A DNA stretch of 64,000 nucleotides from an uncultured Acidobacteriota bacterium (lineage in GTDB: Bacteria > Acidobacteriota > Vicinamibacteria > Fen-336): positions 1 to 64,000 of the forward strand of contig CADEEV010000003.1 in assembly GCA_902826455.1 (NCBI GenBank), in the 5' to 3' direction. The notes under the pieces were generated by a model, which saw only the letters and a list, made by a program, of their open reading frames with translations, searched no databases and was not told where the DNA came from. The number at the start of each line of letters is the position of its first letter. Within the stretch, counting starts at the first letter, position 1. The position numbers were made by a program, and so were the translations under genes. Positions 1 to 10,994 of this stretch are shown here, piece by piece.

Positions 1-418
1 CCGTGATCACGGCCTTGTCCACCTTCTCGCCCAGGTACTGCTCCGCCGCGTCCTTCATCTTCTGCAGGACCATCGCGGAGATCTCGGGCGGCGAGTAGAG
101 CTTGCCGTCGATGTCGATCCGGACGTCGCCGTTGTCCGACGGCACGACCTTGTACGGGACCATCTTGTTCTCCTCGGTGACCTCGGAGAACTTGCGGCCC
201 ATGAAGCGTTTGATCGAGAAGATGGTGTTCTCGGGGTTGGTCACCGCCTGACGCTTGGCGACCTGGCCCACGAGCCGCTCGCCGGCCTTCGTGAAGGCCA
301 CGACCGACGGCGTCGTGCGCGCGCCTTCGGGGTTCGCGATCACCGTCGGGCTGTCGCCCTCCATGACCGCCACCACCGAGTTCGTCGTTCCGAGATCGAT
401 ACCGATGATCTTGCTCAA
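1..418 (-). CDS. dnaK: Molecular chaperone DnaK (Hsp70), N-terminal 139 residues only
   Basis: This is the N-terminal part of the Hsp70 ATPase domain; the gene runs off the left edge. The protein begins [14 protein letters not shown], the phosphate-binding loop of Hsp70, and continues with the conserved stretches [25 protein letters not shown] and [11 protein letters not shown]. DnaK refolds client proteins in the cytoplasm together with DnaJ and GrpE, neither of which is visible here. The start is a TTG at 418, chosen because the Hsp70 N-terminus begins there and a GGAGGG ribosome site lies at 423-428. A sigma70-like promoter lies directly upstream. No CIRCE inverted repeat is visible, so HrcA control is not supported at this copy. 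Identity is certain; only the missing C-terminus is unknown. Confidence 0.97.
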   Translation of the reverse strand, partial: MSKIIGIDLGTTNSVVAVMEGDSPTVIANPEGARTTPSVVAFTKAGERLVGQVAKRQAVTNPENTIFSIKRFMGRKFSEVTEENKMVPYKVVPSDNGDVRIDIDGKLYSPPEISAMVLQKMKDAAEQYLGEKVDKAVIT

Positions 419-436
419 GCTACCCTCCAACCTTCT

Positions 437-465
437 AAGCTACGGGTTGAGCGCAGTTCTGTCAA
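437..465 (-). promoter_or_regulatory. Candidate sigma70 promoter of dnaK
   Basis: On the minus strand TTGACA (465-460) is followed after exactly 17 bases by TAGCTT (442-437). The predicted transcript start near 430 would leave a leader of only about 12 bases, just enough for the GGAGGG ribosome site before the TTG start. The match is read by eye and is untested. Confidence 0.6.
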
Positions 466-487
466 TGCGGTTGCGTGTCCGCCTGCA

Positions 488-493
488 TATAAT
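488..493 (+). promoter_or_regulatory. -10 element TATAAT upstream of the class IV aminotransferase
   Basis: A perfect TATAAT lies 8 bases before the ATG at 502 in otherwise GC-rich sequence. No good -35 hexamer is visible at 16-18 bases. If used, transcription would begin at about 500-502, making the mRNA leaderless. Confidence 0.45.
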
Positions 494-501
494 TGAAAAG
501 A

Positions 502-1326
502 ATGGCTTTCACGGCGGGGGCCTTGACCGTCGAATCGCGCGGAGGTCGCCTCAGGCGGGGCTCGGAGCATGCGAGCCTCGGCGAGGCGTCCCGGGCGTTG
601 CCGAACGGCGCCTACTCGACGCTGCGCACCTATTCCGGAGCGCGGCTGCTGCGTCTGTCCCAGCACGTCGCCCGGCTCAACGAATCCGCGTGGCTCCAGG
701 GGGTCGCGGGCCGGCTCGAGGAGTCCGAGGCGCGCGCCGCCATCGCGTTCGCGCTGCGCGAGACCGCGTTCGCGGAGTCGCGCCTGCGGCTCACGTGGGC
801 GTCGCCCGTCTTCTACGTCTCGGTCGAGCCGTTCACGGCGCTGCCCGCGGGGCTGTATCGGGACGGCGTCGCGTGCGCAACCGCTCCGGTGCGCCGCGAC
901 AACCCGCACGCGAAGGACACGCGCTTCATCGCGACGGCCCAGGCGGCGCACGCCGCCCTGCCGCCCGGGACCCACGAGGGCCTGATGGTGGCCGAGGACG
1001 GCGCCGTGCTCGAAGGGCTGTCGAGCAACTTCTTCGCCATCGTGGGGGGCGTCCTGCGCACCGAGGCCGAGCGCGTCCTGCTGGGGGTGACGCGCTCGCT
1101 CGTGCTCGAGGTGGCGCGGCCGGTCCTGCCCCTGGAGGCGCGGGCGGTCCGTCGCGACGAGCTCTCCCGGGTCGCCGAGGCCTTCCTCACCAGCGTGTCC
1201 CGCGGCATCCTGCCGGTCGTGACGATCGACGGCGCCCCGGTCGGCTCCGGGAGGCCGGGACCGCTCACGCTCGAGCTGATGCGGCGCTTCGCGGAGCTCG
1301 AGGCCGGCGAGGCGCAGCCCGTCTAG
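502..1326 (+). CDS. Class IV (fold type IV) PLP aminotransferase, PabC/BCAT-like
   Basis: This 274-residue protein belongs to the fold-type IV PLP enzymes, which include branched-chain and D-amino-acid aminotransferases and 4-amino-4-deoxychorismate lyase. The probable PLP lysine lies in NPHAKDTRF and the conserved glutamate and asparagine in VLEGLSSNFF, followed by the phosphate-binding segment GVTRSLVLE and a TSVSRGILPV motif near the C-terminus. The exact substrate cannot be told from sequence; no folate or branched-chain genes are adjacent. ATG 502 is chosen over TTG 493 because TATAAT at 488-493 overlaps the latter. The stop codon shares a CTAG with the converging phosphodiesterase gene. 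Confidence 0.85.
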   Translation: MAFTAGALTVESRGGRLRRGSEHASLGEASRALPNGAYSTLRTYSGARLLRLSQHVARLNESAWLQGVAGRLEESEARAAIAFALRETAFAESRLRLTWASPVFYVSVEPFTALPAGLYRDGVACATAPVRRDNPHAKDTRFIATAQAAHAALPPGTHEGLMVAEDGAVLEGLSSNFFAIVGGVLRTEAERVLLGVTRSLVLEVARPVLPLEARAVRRDELSRVAEAFLTSVSRGILPVVTIDGAPVGSGRPGPLTLELMRRFAELEAGEAQPV

Positions 1327-3143
1327 TTGATGTAGCCGAGGGCCCGCAGGCCTTCCAGCTCGCCGGCGTCGAGGTGCGCGCCGTCACGACGCATCGACAG
1401 GCGCCCGCGCCGGACGCCGTCGTACGACTCCACGGGCGGCGGCACGCGCGACGCGAGCCACTCGGGCGCGAGCACCGCGACGGGCAGGTGACCTTCCATG
1501 TTCTTCGCTTGCGGGAAGCCCTTGAGGTTGAGCAGCAGCGGCATCACGTCCATCACGCCCAGGCCCTCGACGCGCCCGGGCCGGAAGGCCGGACCGGATC
1601 CGATGAAGATGCCGTCGGGCGCCCGGTCGTGCCCGGCGCGCCGCCCACGGCGCCCCTCCACCACGTCGAAGCCGTGATCCGAGACCACCACGACGTTGGC
1701 TCCGGGCACGGCCGCGACGAGCTGCCCCAGGGCCTCGTCCACCTTCCGATAGGCCTCGCCCACGGCCGGCGTGAAGCTCGTGTCCTCCTCGTCCGCCGGC
1801 TTCCGGATCAGGTCGGAGTCCACCAGCGCCTTGTGGCAGACCATGTCGACGAGCCGGAACAGCACGAGCAGGTCGGTGGGCCGGGCGGCCTCGGCACGGC
1901 CGCGCTCGAGGGCGAACAGGCCCAGGCGCCGCGTCGTCTCGAAGAGCGACAGCGTGTAGGGCAGCATCTGGAGCAGATGGCCGTCGTGGCGCAACGGCAG
2001 CGCCGTGAGGGTGGCCCAGCCCGCCTCGTCGATCCGGGCGAAGCGCCGCGCCATCGCGAAGGGAATCTCCCGCGGTGTGGTGACCTGCTTCAAGGCGTCC
2101 GCGTACACGCGGCTGGGAAAGACGGCGCCCGGCGCGAACCCGCCGCCCTCGCCCTCGGTGACCGCGTAGTACACGCGCGGGCTGATCAGGCTCCCCAGGA
2201 TCGGCTCGGGATCGGTGGTCGCCCACCAGTGCACGACGCTCATGGGTGAGCCGTGGGCCGTCGCGATGTTCCACAGCGTCGGCACCCGCCGCGCCTCGCT
2301 GCCGACGGGGCTCTCGCGCAGGAGCTCGCGATCCTTGAGCTCGCGCTCGACCCGCGCGGACCCGACGCCCCGCGGCCACGCCAGCGACTCCGGGAGCGCC
2401 ACGTCAACGGGCGCCAGCGTCTTCATGAGGAAGCCCGACACGCCGTGGGCGCTCGGCGGCCGGCCGGTGACCATCGTGGTCCAGACGACCGGCGAGAGCG
2501 TCGGCTGCATCGTCGCGAGGGGGCCGAAGGCGCCGCCCTCACGGAGGCGCGCCAGGTTCGGGAGCTCGCCGCGCGCCAGCATCGGCTCGACGTAGCGCCA
2601 GTCCGCCCCGTCGAGTCCCACGACGAGCAGCGGCGGGGTCTCGCGCACGGCCTCGAGGGCCATCGCCGGGCGCGGGCGGGCCGGATAGAAGGCGCCGAGC
2701 GCGGCGCCGAGCGTGAGCAGCGCGGTGGCCCGCAGCAGGCCTCTCCGCTCGAGGGCGAGCGCAGCGCAGAGCGCCAGGCCGAGGGCCGCGAGAGCGAGGG
2801 CCGCCGGCGCGAGCCACTGGAAGCGCATCGGCGCCGGCAGTCGCGCGAGTGCGAGCAGCCCGGGCCGGTTGAGGGCCAGTGCAACGGCGACGAAGGTCCC
2901 CGCGGCGGCTCGAACGATCGCGGGCGCGAGCCACGGCACGCGGCCCACCCGGCCGACGACCGCGAGGACGGCGGCGGCGGGCAGCGCCACGGCCGCATGG
3001 AAGGCCAGGAAGGCCGCCCAGAACGCCAGGCCGAAGGTGACCCGCGACGGCGTCGGCGCCAGCAGGTTCGGTCCCACGGTGAGCACCGCGGCGAGCGTCG
3101 CCGCGAAGATCACGCCGAGAGCGCTGCGTTCGAGGAGTCGCAC
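1323..3143 (-). CDS. Membrane-anchored type I phosphodiesterase / alkaline-phosphatase superfamily protein
   Basis: The 606-residue protein has about five hydrophobic segments in residues 5-165 followed by a soluble alkaline-phosphatase-fold domain. Metal-site features are VVGLDGADW at the domain start, the nucleophile region SPVVWTTMVTG, and VVSDHGFDV with a second metal-binding Asp-His pair. Such enzymes hydrolyse phosphodiesters, pyrophosphates or phosphoglycolipid head groups, here probably in the periplasm. It is the last gene of a minus-strand group, 12 bases after the SDR gene. The stop overlaps the stop of the converging aminotransferase by four bases. The substrate is unknown. Confidence 0.85.
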   Translation of the reverse strand: MRLLERSALGVIFAATLAAVLTVGPNLLAPTPSRVTFGLAFWAAFLAFHAAVALPAAAVLAVVGRVGRVPWLAPAIVRAAAGTFVAVALALNRPGLLALARLPAPMRFQWLAPAALALAALGLALCAALALERRGLLRATALLTLGAALGAFYPARPRPAMALEAVRETPPLLVVGLDGADWRYVEPMLARGELPNLARLREGGAFGPLATMQPTLSPVVWTTMVTGRPPSAHGVSGFLMKTLAPVDVALPESLAWPRGVGSARVERELKDRELLRESPVGSEARRVPTLWNIATAHGSPMSVVHWWATTDPEPILGSLISPRVYYAVTEGEGGGFAPGAVFPSRVYADALKQVTTPREIPFAMARRFARIDEAGWATLTALPLRHDGHLLQMLPYTLSLFETTRRLGLFALERGRAEAARPTDLLVLFRLVDMVCHKALVDSDLIRKPADEEDTSFTPAVGEAYRKVDEALGQLVAAVPGANVVVVSDHGFDVVEGRRGRRAGHDRAPDGIFIGSGPAFRPGRVEGLGVMDVMPLLLNLKGFPQAKNMEGHLPVAVLAPEWLASRVPPPVESYDGVRRGRLSMRRDGAHLDAGELEGLRALGYIN

Positions 3144-3155
3144 CTGGGCCGCGGC

Positions 3156-4073
3156 TCAGGCGCTCCGCACGGCGGCCCCGATCGCGTCGTCGAGGGGCGT
3201 GAGGAACCCGCCGAGCAGCGCCTCGAGCGGTCGCGCGTCGCCGATCTCGTCGCACAGCAGGCAGTCGAGCTCGTCCTTGCCCATGCCGCGGTAGCCGCCG
3301 GGCGAGAGGGCGGCGCGGTCGGCTTCGGCGACCGGCACCTCGCGGACGCTCCAGGCCCCCGCCTTGCCGGCGCGACGCGCCACCTCTCCTAACCTCTCGT
3401 AGAAGGCCTGACAGGAGATGGGCTCCGGTCCGACGAGATCGAACACGCGATGGCGCGGAGCCGGGCCCGCGGCCGCGGCGAGGACCAGGCGCGCGGCGTC
3501 CCGCACGGCGATCGGCTGCATGCGGTAGAGCCCGTCGCCGACGCGCTCGAGCTCGCCGGCGGCCATCTGCCTCAGGATGAACGGCGCCCACGAGTCACCG
3601 GGGCCGAGGATGTAGGAAGGCCGGAAGACGGCCACCTCGAGACCGGACGCGAAGAGGGCCGTCTCCGCCTCCAGCTTCGAGAGGAAGTACGGGTTCGTGC
3701 AGCGCGGCCACGCGCCGTAGTGGGCGATGCCGAGGCCGCTGAAGTAGACCACCCGGGGAACGCCCGCCGCGCGCGCCGCCTCGGCCACGCGGCGTGTGCC
3801 CTCGACGTTGACCTCGGCGAACGTGACGCCGGGCTTCTCGGAGCCGATCTGCGCCAGGTGGACGACGGCGGTGGCGCCGGCGAACGCCTCCGACAGCGCC
3901 GCGGCCTCGAGCCCCGCGTGGCGGAGCGGGCGACCCCCGGCGGCGATCACGGCGCGTGCGGCCGCCTCGTTCCTCACGACACCGGCCACCTCCCAGCCCT
4001 CGGCCGCCGCCGCCTGGATCACGTGGCGGCCCACGAAGCCGTTGGCGCCCGTCAGGACGAGGCGTCGCGCCAT
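3156..4073 (-). CDS. NAD-dependent epimerase/dehydratase (atypical/extended SDR)
   Basis: The 305-residue protein opens with the Rossmann motif LTGANGFVGRHV and contains VVHLAQIGSE and a modified active-site region, NPYFLSKLEAE, where the usual YxxxK is present as Y-F-L-S-K. It resembles the NADH-ubiquinone oxidoreductase-associated and nucleotide-sugar SDRs (NmrA/complex-I 39 kDa type), so it may bind NAD(P) and act on a sugar nucleotide or simply bind cofactor. The ATG at 4073 shares one base with the TGA of the upstream amidohydrolase, which implies translational coupling. The open frame continues upstream antisense to nothing meaningful, so the internal ATG is the real start. Confidence 0.85.
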   Translation of the reverse strand: MARRLVLTGANGFVGRHVIQAAAAEGWEVAGVVRNEAAARAVIAAGGRPLRHAGLEAAALSEAFAGATAVVHLAQIGSEKPGVTFAEVNVEGTRRVAEAARAAGVPRVVYFSGLGIAHYGAWPRCTNPYFLSKLEAETALFASGLEVAVFRPSYILGPGDSWAPFILRQMAAGELERVGDGLYRMQPIAVRDAARLVLAAAAGPAPRHRVFDLVGPEPISCQAFYERLGEVARRAGKAGAWSVREVPVAEADRAALSPGGYRGMGKDELDCLLCDEIGDARPLEALLGGFLTPLDDAIGAAVRSA

Positions 4074-5761
4074 CAGCGCGTCGCCCCGGGCCCCTTGAGG
4101 GCGCGGCCGGGCAGGGCCCCCGTGTGCTCGCCCTTCTTCAGCACCTGCACCCCGTTCACGAAGACGTCGCGCACGCCGGTCGAGTACTGGTGCGGCTTCT
4201 CGAAGGTGGCGTGGTCCGCGATCGTCGCCGGGTCGAAGACCACGACGTCGGCGAACATGCCGGGCTTCAGGAAGCCCCTGCCGGCAAGCCCGAGGTTCGT
4301 GGCCGGCAGCCCCGACAGGCGATGGATCGCCTGGCTCAGCGGCACCAGCTTCTCGTCGCGCACGTACTTGCCGAGGAGCCGGGCCACGTTGCCGTACGCG
4401 CGGGGGTGCGTGCCCGACTTCAGGAAGACGCCCTCCGGGGCGAGCGAGCCGGCGTCCGAACCGAACGCGACCCACGGCACCTGGATCTGCTTGCGCACGT
4501 TCTCCTCGGACATCAGGAAGAAGACGACGCCGATGCGGGTCTGGTCCTCGAGCATGAGCTGGAGCATCGTCTCCTCGGGATCCGTGCCGCGCAGCTTCGA
4601 GACCTCGGCCAGCGTCTTGCCGCTGTACGGCTTCAAGGCGTCGGTCTTGAATTCCACGAGCAGGATCCGCTCGGGAGTGCCGGCCGAGAGACACAGGTTC
4701 TCGTAGCCCAGCCCCGGCGTGCGCGTCTCCGTCTTGATCTTCTCGCGCGTCGCGGGATCCTTGAGGCGCGGCCAGAGCGCCTCGTAGCCGCCGTCGAGGG
4801 CCCAGCGCGGGATGCAGGCGTCGAAGCCCGTGGCCCCGGCGGTGTATGTGTACATGTCCGCGCCGATCTTCAGGCCTTCCTTGCGCGCCGCCTCGACCTT
4901 GGCGAGCGCCGCGTCGAGCTTGCCCCAGTTGTCCTTGCCGGCCGCCTTCAGGTGGTAGATCTCGGCCGGGACGCCTGCCTCGCGGCTGATGCGGATCAGC
5001 TCGTCCACGGCCTCCAGGAAGCGGTCCCCCTCGCTGCGCATGTGCGAGATGTACTTGCCCTGGTACGGCGCAGCGGCCTTGCACAGCGCGATGAGCTCCT
5101 CGGTGGACGCGTAGCTGCCGGGCGCGTAGATGAGCGAGGAGCCGATACCCAGGGCGCCGGCCTCCATCGCCTTCCTGACCAGGCCCTGCATGCTCTCGAG
5201 CTGCGCGGGCGTCGGCTTCACGTCGCCCTCGCCCAGCACGTACTCGCGGATCGTGGCCGCCCCGATGTAGGACGCGACGTTGGGGGCGACGCCCTTCTTC
5301 TGGAGGAACGCGAGGTACTCGGAGAGCGTCGTCCACTCGATGTCGTACTGGATGTCGCCCTGGCTCGCCTTCGCGAGCCGCTTCATCTCGTCGGTCCAGG
5401 GCCCCATGGACGAGCCCTCGCCGAAGATCTCGGTCGTGACGCCCTGGCGGATGTCGCCCTGGGACCGCCCGTCGGCGATCAGCGAGTCGACGGCCCACGA
5501 CAGCATGTTGATGAAGCCCGGCGCCACCGCGAGGCCCGACGCGTCGAGGCGCGCGGCGGCCTTCGCCTTCGACAGGTCGCCCACCGCGGCCACCGTGTCG
5601 CCCCGGAGCCCGACGTCGGCACGCACGCCGGGCGCGCCGCTGCCGTCGTAGACCGTGCCGCCGTGGATCACGACGTCGTAGGGGGCGTCGGCGGCGAGCG
5701 CCGACCCGCCCAGCAGCACTCCGGCCACCAGCACACCGAGACCCGTCGTCACTCGCTTCAT
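4073..5761 (-). CDS. Exported D-aminoacylase-like amidohydrolase
   Basis: The 562-residue protein has a Sec signal peptide (residues 1-23, cleavage after GGSALAA) and the amidohydrolase frame of N-acyl-D-amino-acid deacylases: DVVIHGGTVYDG at residues 29-40, GVTTEIFGEGSSMGP, ISHMRSEGD, YHLKAAG and AFGSDAGS. Members deacylate N-acyl-D-amino acids or related cyclic amides. The HxH metal motif expected after APGFI is absent: residues 83-90 read FINMLSWA. This looks like the described HxH-less subfamily rather than damage, since the rest is intact, but catalysis by a different metal set must be assumed. A GGAGG ribosome site precedes ATG 5761. It heads an operon with the SDR and the phosphodiesterase. 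Confidence 0.88.
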   Translation of the reverse strand: MKRVTTGLGVLVAGVLLGGSALAADAPYDVVIHGGTVYDGSGAPGVRADVGLRGDTVAAVGDLSKAKAAARLDASGLAVAPGFINMLSWAVDSLIADGRSQGDIRQGVTTEIFGEGSSMGPWTDEMKRLAKASQGDIQYDIEWTTLSEYLAFLQKKGVAPNVASYIGAATIREYVLGEGDVKPTPAQLESMQGLVRKAMEAGALGIGSSLIYAPGSYASTEELIALCKAAAPYQGKYISHMRSEGDRFLEAVDELIRISREAGVPAEIYHLKAAGKDNWGKLDAALAKVEAARKEGLKIGADMYTYTAGATGFDACIPRWALDGGYEALWPRLKDPATREKIKTETRTPGLGYENLCLSAGTPERILLVEFKTDALKPYSGKTLAEVSKLRGTDPEETMLQLMLEDQTRIGVVFFLMSEENVRKQIQVPWVAFGSDAGSLAPEGVFLKSGTHPRAYGNVARLLGKYVRDEKLVPLSQAIHRLSGLPATNLGLAGRGFLKPGMFADVVVFDPATIADHATFEKPHQYSTGVRDVFVNGVQVLKKGEHTGALPGRALKGPGATR

Positions 5762-5795
5762 GGTGCCTCCGCCCGCGCATTATTGACCATCGTGT

Positions 5796-5801
5796 TAGCC
5801 T
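5796..5801 (+). promoter_or_regulatory. Candidate -10 (TAGCCT) for the TMTC-like gene
   Basis: TAGCCT ends 8 bases before the GTG at 5810, the same spacing seen before other starts in this window. No convincing -35 is visible. This supports GTG 5810 over the in-frame GTG at 5792. Confidence 0.3.
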
Positions 5802-5809
5802 CGCGTCGC

Positions 5810-7371
5810 GTGGCGCCGCCTGGTCGGAGCAAGGTCGTGCTGGCCGGTCTGACCCTGGCCCTCGCCGTCTTCGTCGCCTACGCGGGCGTCCGTGACAACG
5901 GCTTCCTGAACTGGGACGACGACCTCTACGTCACGCGCAACCCCCACGTCCAGAGCCTCTCGACCGCGAACCTGGCCTGGATGCTGCGCAACACCCTGCC
6001 TCAATGGGGGCCCCTCGCCTTCGCCGCCCACGCGGTCGACGTCCGGCTCTTCGGCCTGGATCCCGGCGCCCATCACCTCACGAGCGTCGGCCTCCACGCC
6101 TGCGTGGCCGTCCTCGTGCTCTTCGCGTTCCTGTCGCTCAGCCGCGCGTCGGGCGTGCCCTGGACCAAGAACGCGCGCGTGGCCGGCGGCTTCGCGGCCG
6201 CCCTGCTGTTCGCCCTGCATCCGCTACGGGTCGAGTCCGTGGCCTGGGCGTCCGAGAAGAAGGACCTGCTGTGCGCGCTGTTCATGCTGATCGCGCTGCT
6301 GGCCTGGCTGCGCCGGGCCGCCGCGACCACGGCGGCGGCCCGGCGCACGGCCTTCGTCCTCGCCAACCTCGCCGTGGCCCTCGCCCTCCTCTCGAAACCG
6401 ATGGCCGTGACCCTGCCGGTCCTGCTGCTCGTCCTCGACGCGTACCCGCTGGGCCGGATGTCGTGGGCGGGCTGGCCGCGTCTGCTCTCCGAGAAGGCCC
6501 TGATGATCGCGTTCGCCGCGCTCGTCGGCGGGATCACGGTCGCTCCCCCGCGAGAGGCCGCCCCACGCATGCGGGTGGGCGTGATGGAGTCGAGCGCGCG
6601 GACCCTGCTGCCGCTGCGCTCGGCCACGTTCCACCTCCAGAAGACGCTGTGGCCCGAACCGCTGGTCGCGTTCTATCCCGCGCCGCCGCCCGCACGGCGG
6701 CGTCTCGCGGACCCCGAGTTCGCGCTCTCGGCGCTCCTCGTCGCCGCGGCCAGCCTCGCGGCGCTCTGGCGCTGGTCCCGGGGCGAGCGCTACTGGCTGG
6801 CGGCCTGGGCCTTCTACGGGGTCGCGCTCCTGCCCGTGAGCGGGCTGTGGCCCCTGGCCGGCCAGGTCGGCGCGGATCGCTTCAGCTACGTGCCGACGCT
6901 ACCGCTGTTCCTCCTGGCGGGCGCAGTCGTCGCGCGCGCGTGGGCGACGCGGGCCCGGGCGCTGCTTCTCGGGCTCGTCGCGGCGCTCGCCCTCGTCTTC
7001 GGCCTCATGACGAGAGCGCAGGTCCGCCTCTGGCGGGACTCGGAGACGTTCTGGGGCCACGTGGTCGCGGTCTTCCCCGGACAGGTCGTGATGGCCCACA
7101 ACAACCTGGGGGCGCTCTTCCACGAGCGGGGGCTCCGCGAGGGGAGCCTCGAGGAGCTGGCCCGCGCCGAGGCGCAGTACCGCCAGGCGATCGCCCTCGT
7201 GCCGCGCCACGCGAACGCCTGGAACAACCTCGGGCTCATCCACGAGCAACGCGGCGAGCGGGCCGAGGCGGAACGCTGCTACCGCCGCGCGCTCCTGATC
7301 GCACCCCGCCACCCGCAGGCCCAGGCGAACCTGGGCCGGCTGCTCGCGACGGCCGGCCCCGTCGCCGCGCC

Positions 7372-7375
<4 letters not shown>
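5810..7375 (+). CDS. TMTC-like polytopic membrane protein with C-terminal TPRs
   Basis: The 521-residue protein begins with a membrane segment and the motif [12 protein letters not shown], followed by about ten transmembrane helices containing [18 protein letters not shown] and [10 protein letters not shown]. These are hallmarks of the family related to eukaryotic TMTC O-mannosyltransferases and bacterial lipid-linked glycosyltransferases of GT-C type. The last 105 residues carry two or three TPRs ([33 protein letters not shown]). A role in protein glycosylation in the membrane is plausible but unproved. The GTG start at 5810 is chosen for its position after a TAGCCT -10. Its stop shares CTAG with the converging ettA stop. 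Confidence 0.8.
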
Positions 7376-9033
<1,658 letters not shown>

Positions 9034-9124
9034 CCGGCCTCCTCGAGGAAACGACGATTCTGCCACGTTCGGCGGCCGGCCCGCGACGCGGACGCGCAGG
9101 TGAGCGCAAAACCTATTCAATAGC

Positions 9125-9153
9125 TTGACGCTTTGGTCGCCCGGCGCTAGGCT
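9125..9153 (+). promoter_or_regulatory. Sigma70-type promoter giving a leaderless SRPBCC-SDR mRNA
   Basis: TTGACG (9125-9130), a spacer of exactly 17 bases, and TAGGCT (9148-9153) form a good promoter. The predicted start of transcription, 7 bases after the -10, falls at 9160-9161, on the ATG itself. Confidence 0.6.
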
Positions 9154-9160
9154 CGAGACG

Positions 9161-10516
9161 ATGCCGACGAAGGGAGCTCACGTCTTCACCCGGCGCAGCA
9201 CCCTGGCCGCGAGCGCCGAGGAGGTGTTCCTGTGGCACGCGCGGCCGGGCGCCTTCGAGCGCCTGACGCCGCCCTGGGACGAGACGCGCGTCGTGAGCCG
9301 CACCGGCGGCGTCGAGGACGGCGCGCGCGTCACGCTGCGCGTGCCCGTGGGCCCCACCGCCACGCGGTGGGTCGCCGAGCACCGCGACGTCGAGCCGGGG
9401 CGCGGCTTCCGCGACGTCCAGGTCGAGGGGCCGTTCGCGCGCTGGAGCCACCGCCACTCGATGCAGCCGGCCGGCGCCTCGAGCGTCCTCGAGGACCGCA
9501 TCGAGTACGCGCTGCCGGCGGGCCCCGCCGGCGAGCTCGTGGCCGGCGCATTCGTGCGCCGGAAGCTCCACGCGGCGTTCGAGCATCGCCACGCGGTGAT
9601 CGCCGCCGACCTCGCGGATCACGCGGCCTGCCGCAAGGTAGCTCCCATGAAGGTCGCGATCACCGGCGCGTCCGGCCTCGTCGGCTCCGCGCTCGTGCCC
9701 TACCTCACGACCGGCGGCCATGCCGTCGTGCCGATTCCGCGCGACGCAAGCCCGGCCCAGCTCGCGGCGGCCCTCGAGGGCATCGACGCGGTGGTGCACC
9801 TGGCCGGCGAGAGCATCGCGTCGGGCCGCTGGACCGAGGCGAAGAAGCGCCGCATCCGCGAGAGCCGGGTCAACGGCACGACCGCCATCGCCACGGCGAT
9901 GGCCGCGTTGGAGCGCAAGCCGAAGGTCCTCGTCTCCGCCTCCGCCGTCGGCTACTACGGCGACCGCGGCGCCGAGCCCCTGACCGAAGCGAGCTCGGCC
10001 GGCACCGGCTTCCTTCCCGAAGTCGGCCAGGAATGGGAAGCGGCGACACGCCCGGCCGCCGCGGCCGGGATCCGGGTCGTGAACCTGCGCTTCGGCCTGA
10101 TCCTCAGTCCCAAGGGAGGAGCGCTCGGGACGATGCTCACGCCCTTCCGGCTGGGGGTCGGCGGCACGATCGGTCCCGGAACCCAGTACACGAGCTGGAT
10201 CGCCCTCGACGACGTCCTGGGGGTGATCCACCACGCATTCGGCCACGCCGCGCTGCGCGGGCCCGTCAACACGGTCGCCGCGCGGCCGGTGACCAATGCC
10301 GAGTTCACCGCGACCCTCGGCCGCGTCCTGCATCGCCCCGCGATCGCGCCGCTGCCGGCGTTCGCGGCGCGGCTCGCCCTGGGGGAGATGGCGGAGGCGC
10401 TCCTGCTCTCGAGCGCCCGCGTCGTGCCTCGACGTCTCGAAGAGTCCGGCTACCGTTTCCGCCATCCCGAGCTGGAGGGCGCGCTGCGGGCCCTGCTGGG
10501 ACGGAGCGGCGCGTGA
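9161..10516 (+). CDS. SRPBCC-domain protein fused to TIGR01777-type SDR (YfcH-like)
   Basis: The 451-residue protein combines two domains. Residues 1-150 form a START/SRPBCC lipid-binding-like fold ([19 protein letters not shown] at the start, as in polyketide cyclase-like proteins). Residues 163-451 form an SDR of the TIGR01777/SDR39U1 family beginning [16 protein letters not shown], with [27 protein letters not shown] and [14 protein letters not shown]. Both halves also occur as separate proteins in other bacteria; M163 would be the start of a standalone SDR. The function is unknown; proteins of this type bind a hydrophobic ligand and NAD(P). A promoter with TTGACG-N17-TAGGCT lies immediately upstream, and no ribosome site is present. 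Confidence 0.88.
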   Translation: MPTKGAHVFTRRSTLAASAEEVFLWHARPGAFERLTPPWDETRVVSRTGGVEDGARVTLRVPVGPTATRWVAEHRDVEPGRGFRDVQVEGPFARWSHRHSMQPAGASSVLEDRIEYALPAGPAGELVAGAFVRRKLHAAFEHRHAVIAADLADHAACRKVAPMKVAITGASGLVGSALVPYLTTGGHAVVPIPRDASPAQLAAALEGIDAVVHLAGESIASGRWTEAKKRRIRESRVNGTTAIATAMAALERKPKVLVSASAVGYYGDRGAEPLTEASSAGTGFLPEVGQEWEAATRPAAAAGIRVVNLRFGLILSPKGGALGTMLTPFRLGVGGTIGPGTQYTSWIALDDVLGVIHHAFGHAALRGPVNTVAARPVTNAEFTATLGRVLHRPAIAPLPAFAARLALGEMAEALLLSSARVVPRRLEESGYRFRHPELEGALRALLGRSGA

Positions 10517-10595
10517 GGCCCGCGGGCTTCGCTCGTCCCCTTTTCTGAACCCGCGGCGGGCGTCGTGCGTATGGACTGATCAAGAGGTAAGTCCA

Positions 10596-10922
10596 ATGCT
10601 CGGAGCCTTGGTCGTCGTGGCGCTCGCGATGGCGGTCGGCGTGACGTTGCTGGTCGCGATCCCGCTGATGCTGCTGAAGGTCGCCTTCACCGTGCTCTTC
10701 CTGCCGTTCCGCATCCTGGGAGCCTTGCTCCGGGTGGTGGCGGGAGTCCTGGCCGGGGTCGCGGGGGTCGCCGCGACCGCCGTCGGCCTGCTGCTCGCCG
10801 TCGGCGGCGTGCTGCTCGGCCTGGTGCTGCTGCCGCTCCTGCCCTTCCTCTTCGTGGGCGCGATGCTGTGGGCGGCCGTGCGCCTGACACGGCGCCCGAC
10901 GGCCGTCCGCGTTGTTGCCTAA
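10596..10922 (+). CDS. Small hydrophobic membrane protein, function unknown
   Basis: The 108-residue protein is almost entirely hydrophobic, with three to four membrane segments (residues about 3-25, 27-45, 48-75 and 76-95) and a basic C-terminus RLTRRPTAVRVVA that would face the cytoplasm. No known domain is recognised. ATG 10596 has a weak AGAGGT upstream. Valine, leucine and alanine dominate in a way typical of real membrane proteins of GC-rich genomes, but composition alone cannot rule out a spurious frame. Confidence 0.6.
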   Translation: MLGALVVVALAMAVGVTLLVAIPLMLLKVAFTVLFLPFRILGALLRVVAGVLAGVAGVAATAVGLLLAVGGVLLGLVLLPLLPFLFVGAMLWAAVRLTRRPTAVRVVA

Positions 10923-10994
10923 GCTGCTGAACTGTTAGCTATTACAAAAGTCTGACGCTGCCCCCGGAGGGCCGGGTGCTAGTCTCCTTGCACC

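Noticed and set aside
471-493. TTGCGT/TATAAT as a full promoter before the aminotransferase
   Set aside because: The spacing is only 11 bases, too short for a sigma70 promoter; only the -10 is retained.
419-501. CIRCE-type heat-shock operator before dnaK
   Set aside because: No TTAGCACTC/GAGTGCTAA inverted repeat is present in the gap; only a sigma70-like promoter is seen.
255-2249. Long open frames opposite or shifted to real genes, such as 255-2249 plus, 3956-5791 plus, 44830-47103 minus and 58873-62043 plus
   Set aside because: They are arginine, alanine, glycine or histidine-rich translations without domains, lying over genes with clear family motifs. High GC removes stop codons from shadow frames.
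10518-10544. Possible terminator: GCCCGCGGGC palindrome followed by TTTT
   Set aside because: The palindrome has no loop and the T run is 13 bases away and only four long, so it does not form a usual intrinsic terminator.
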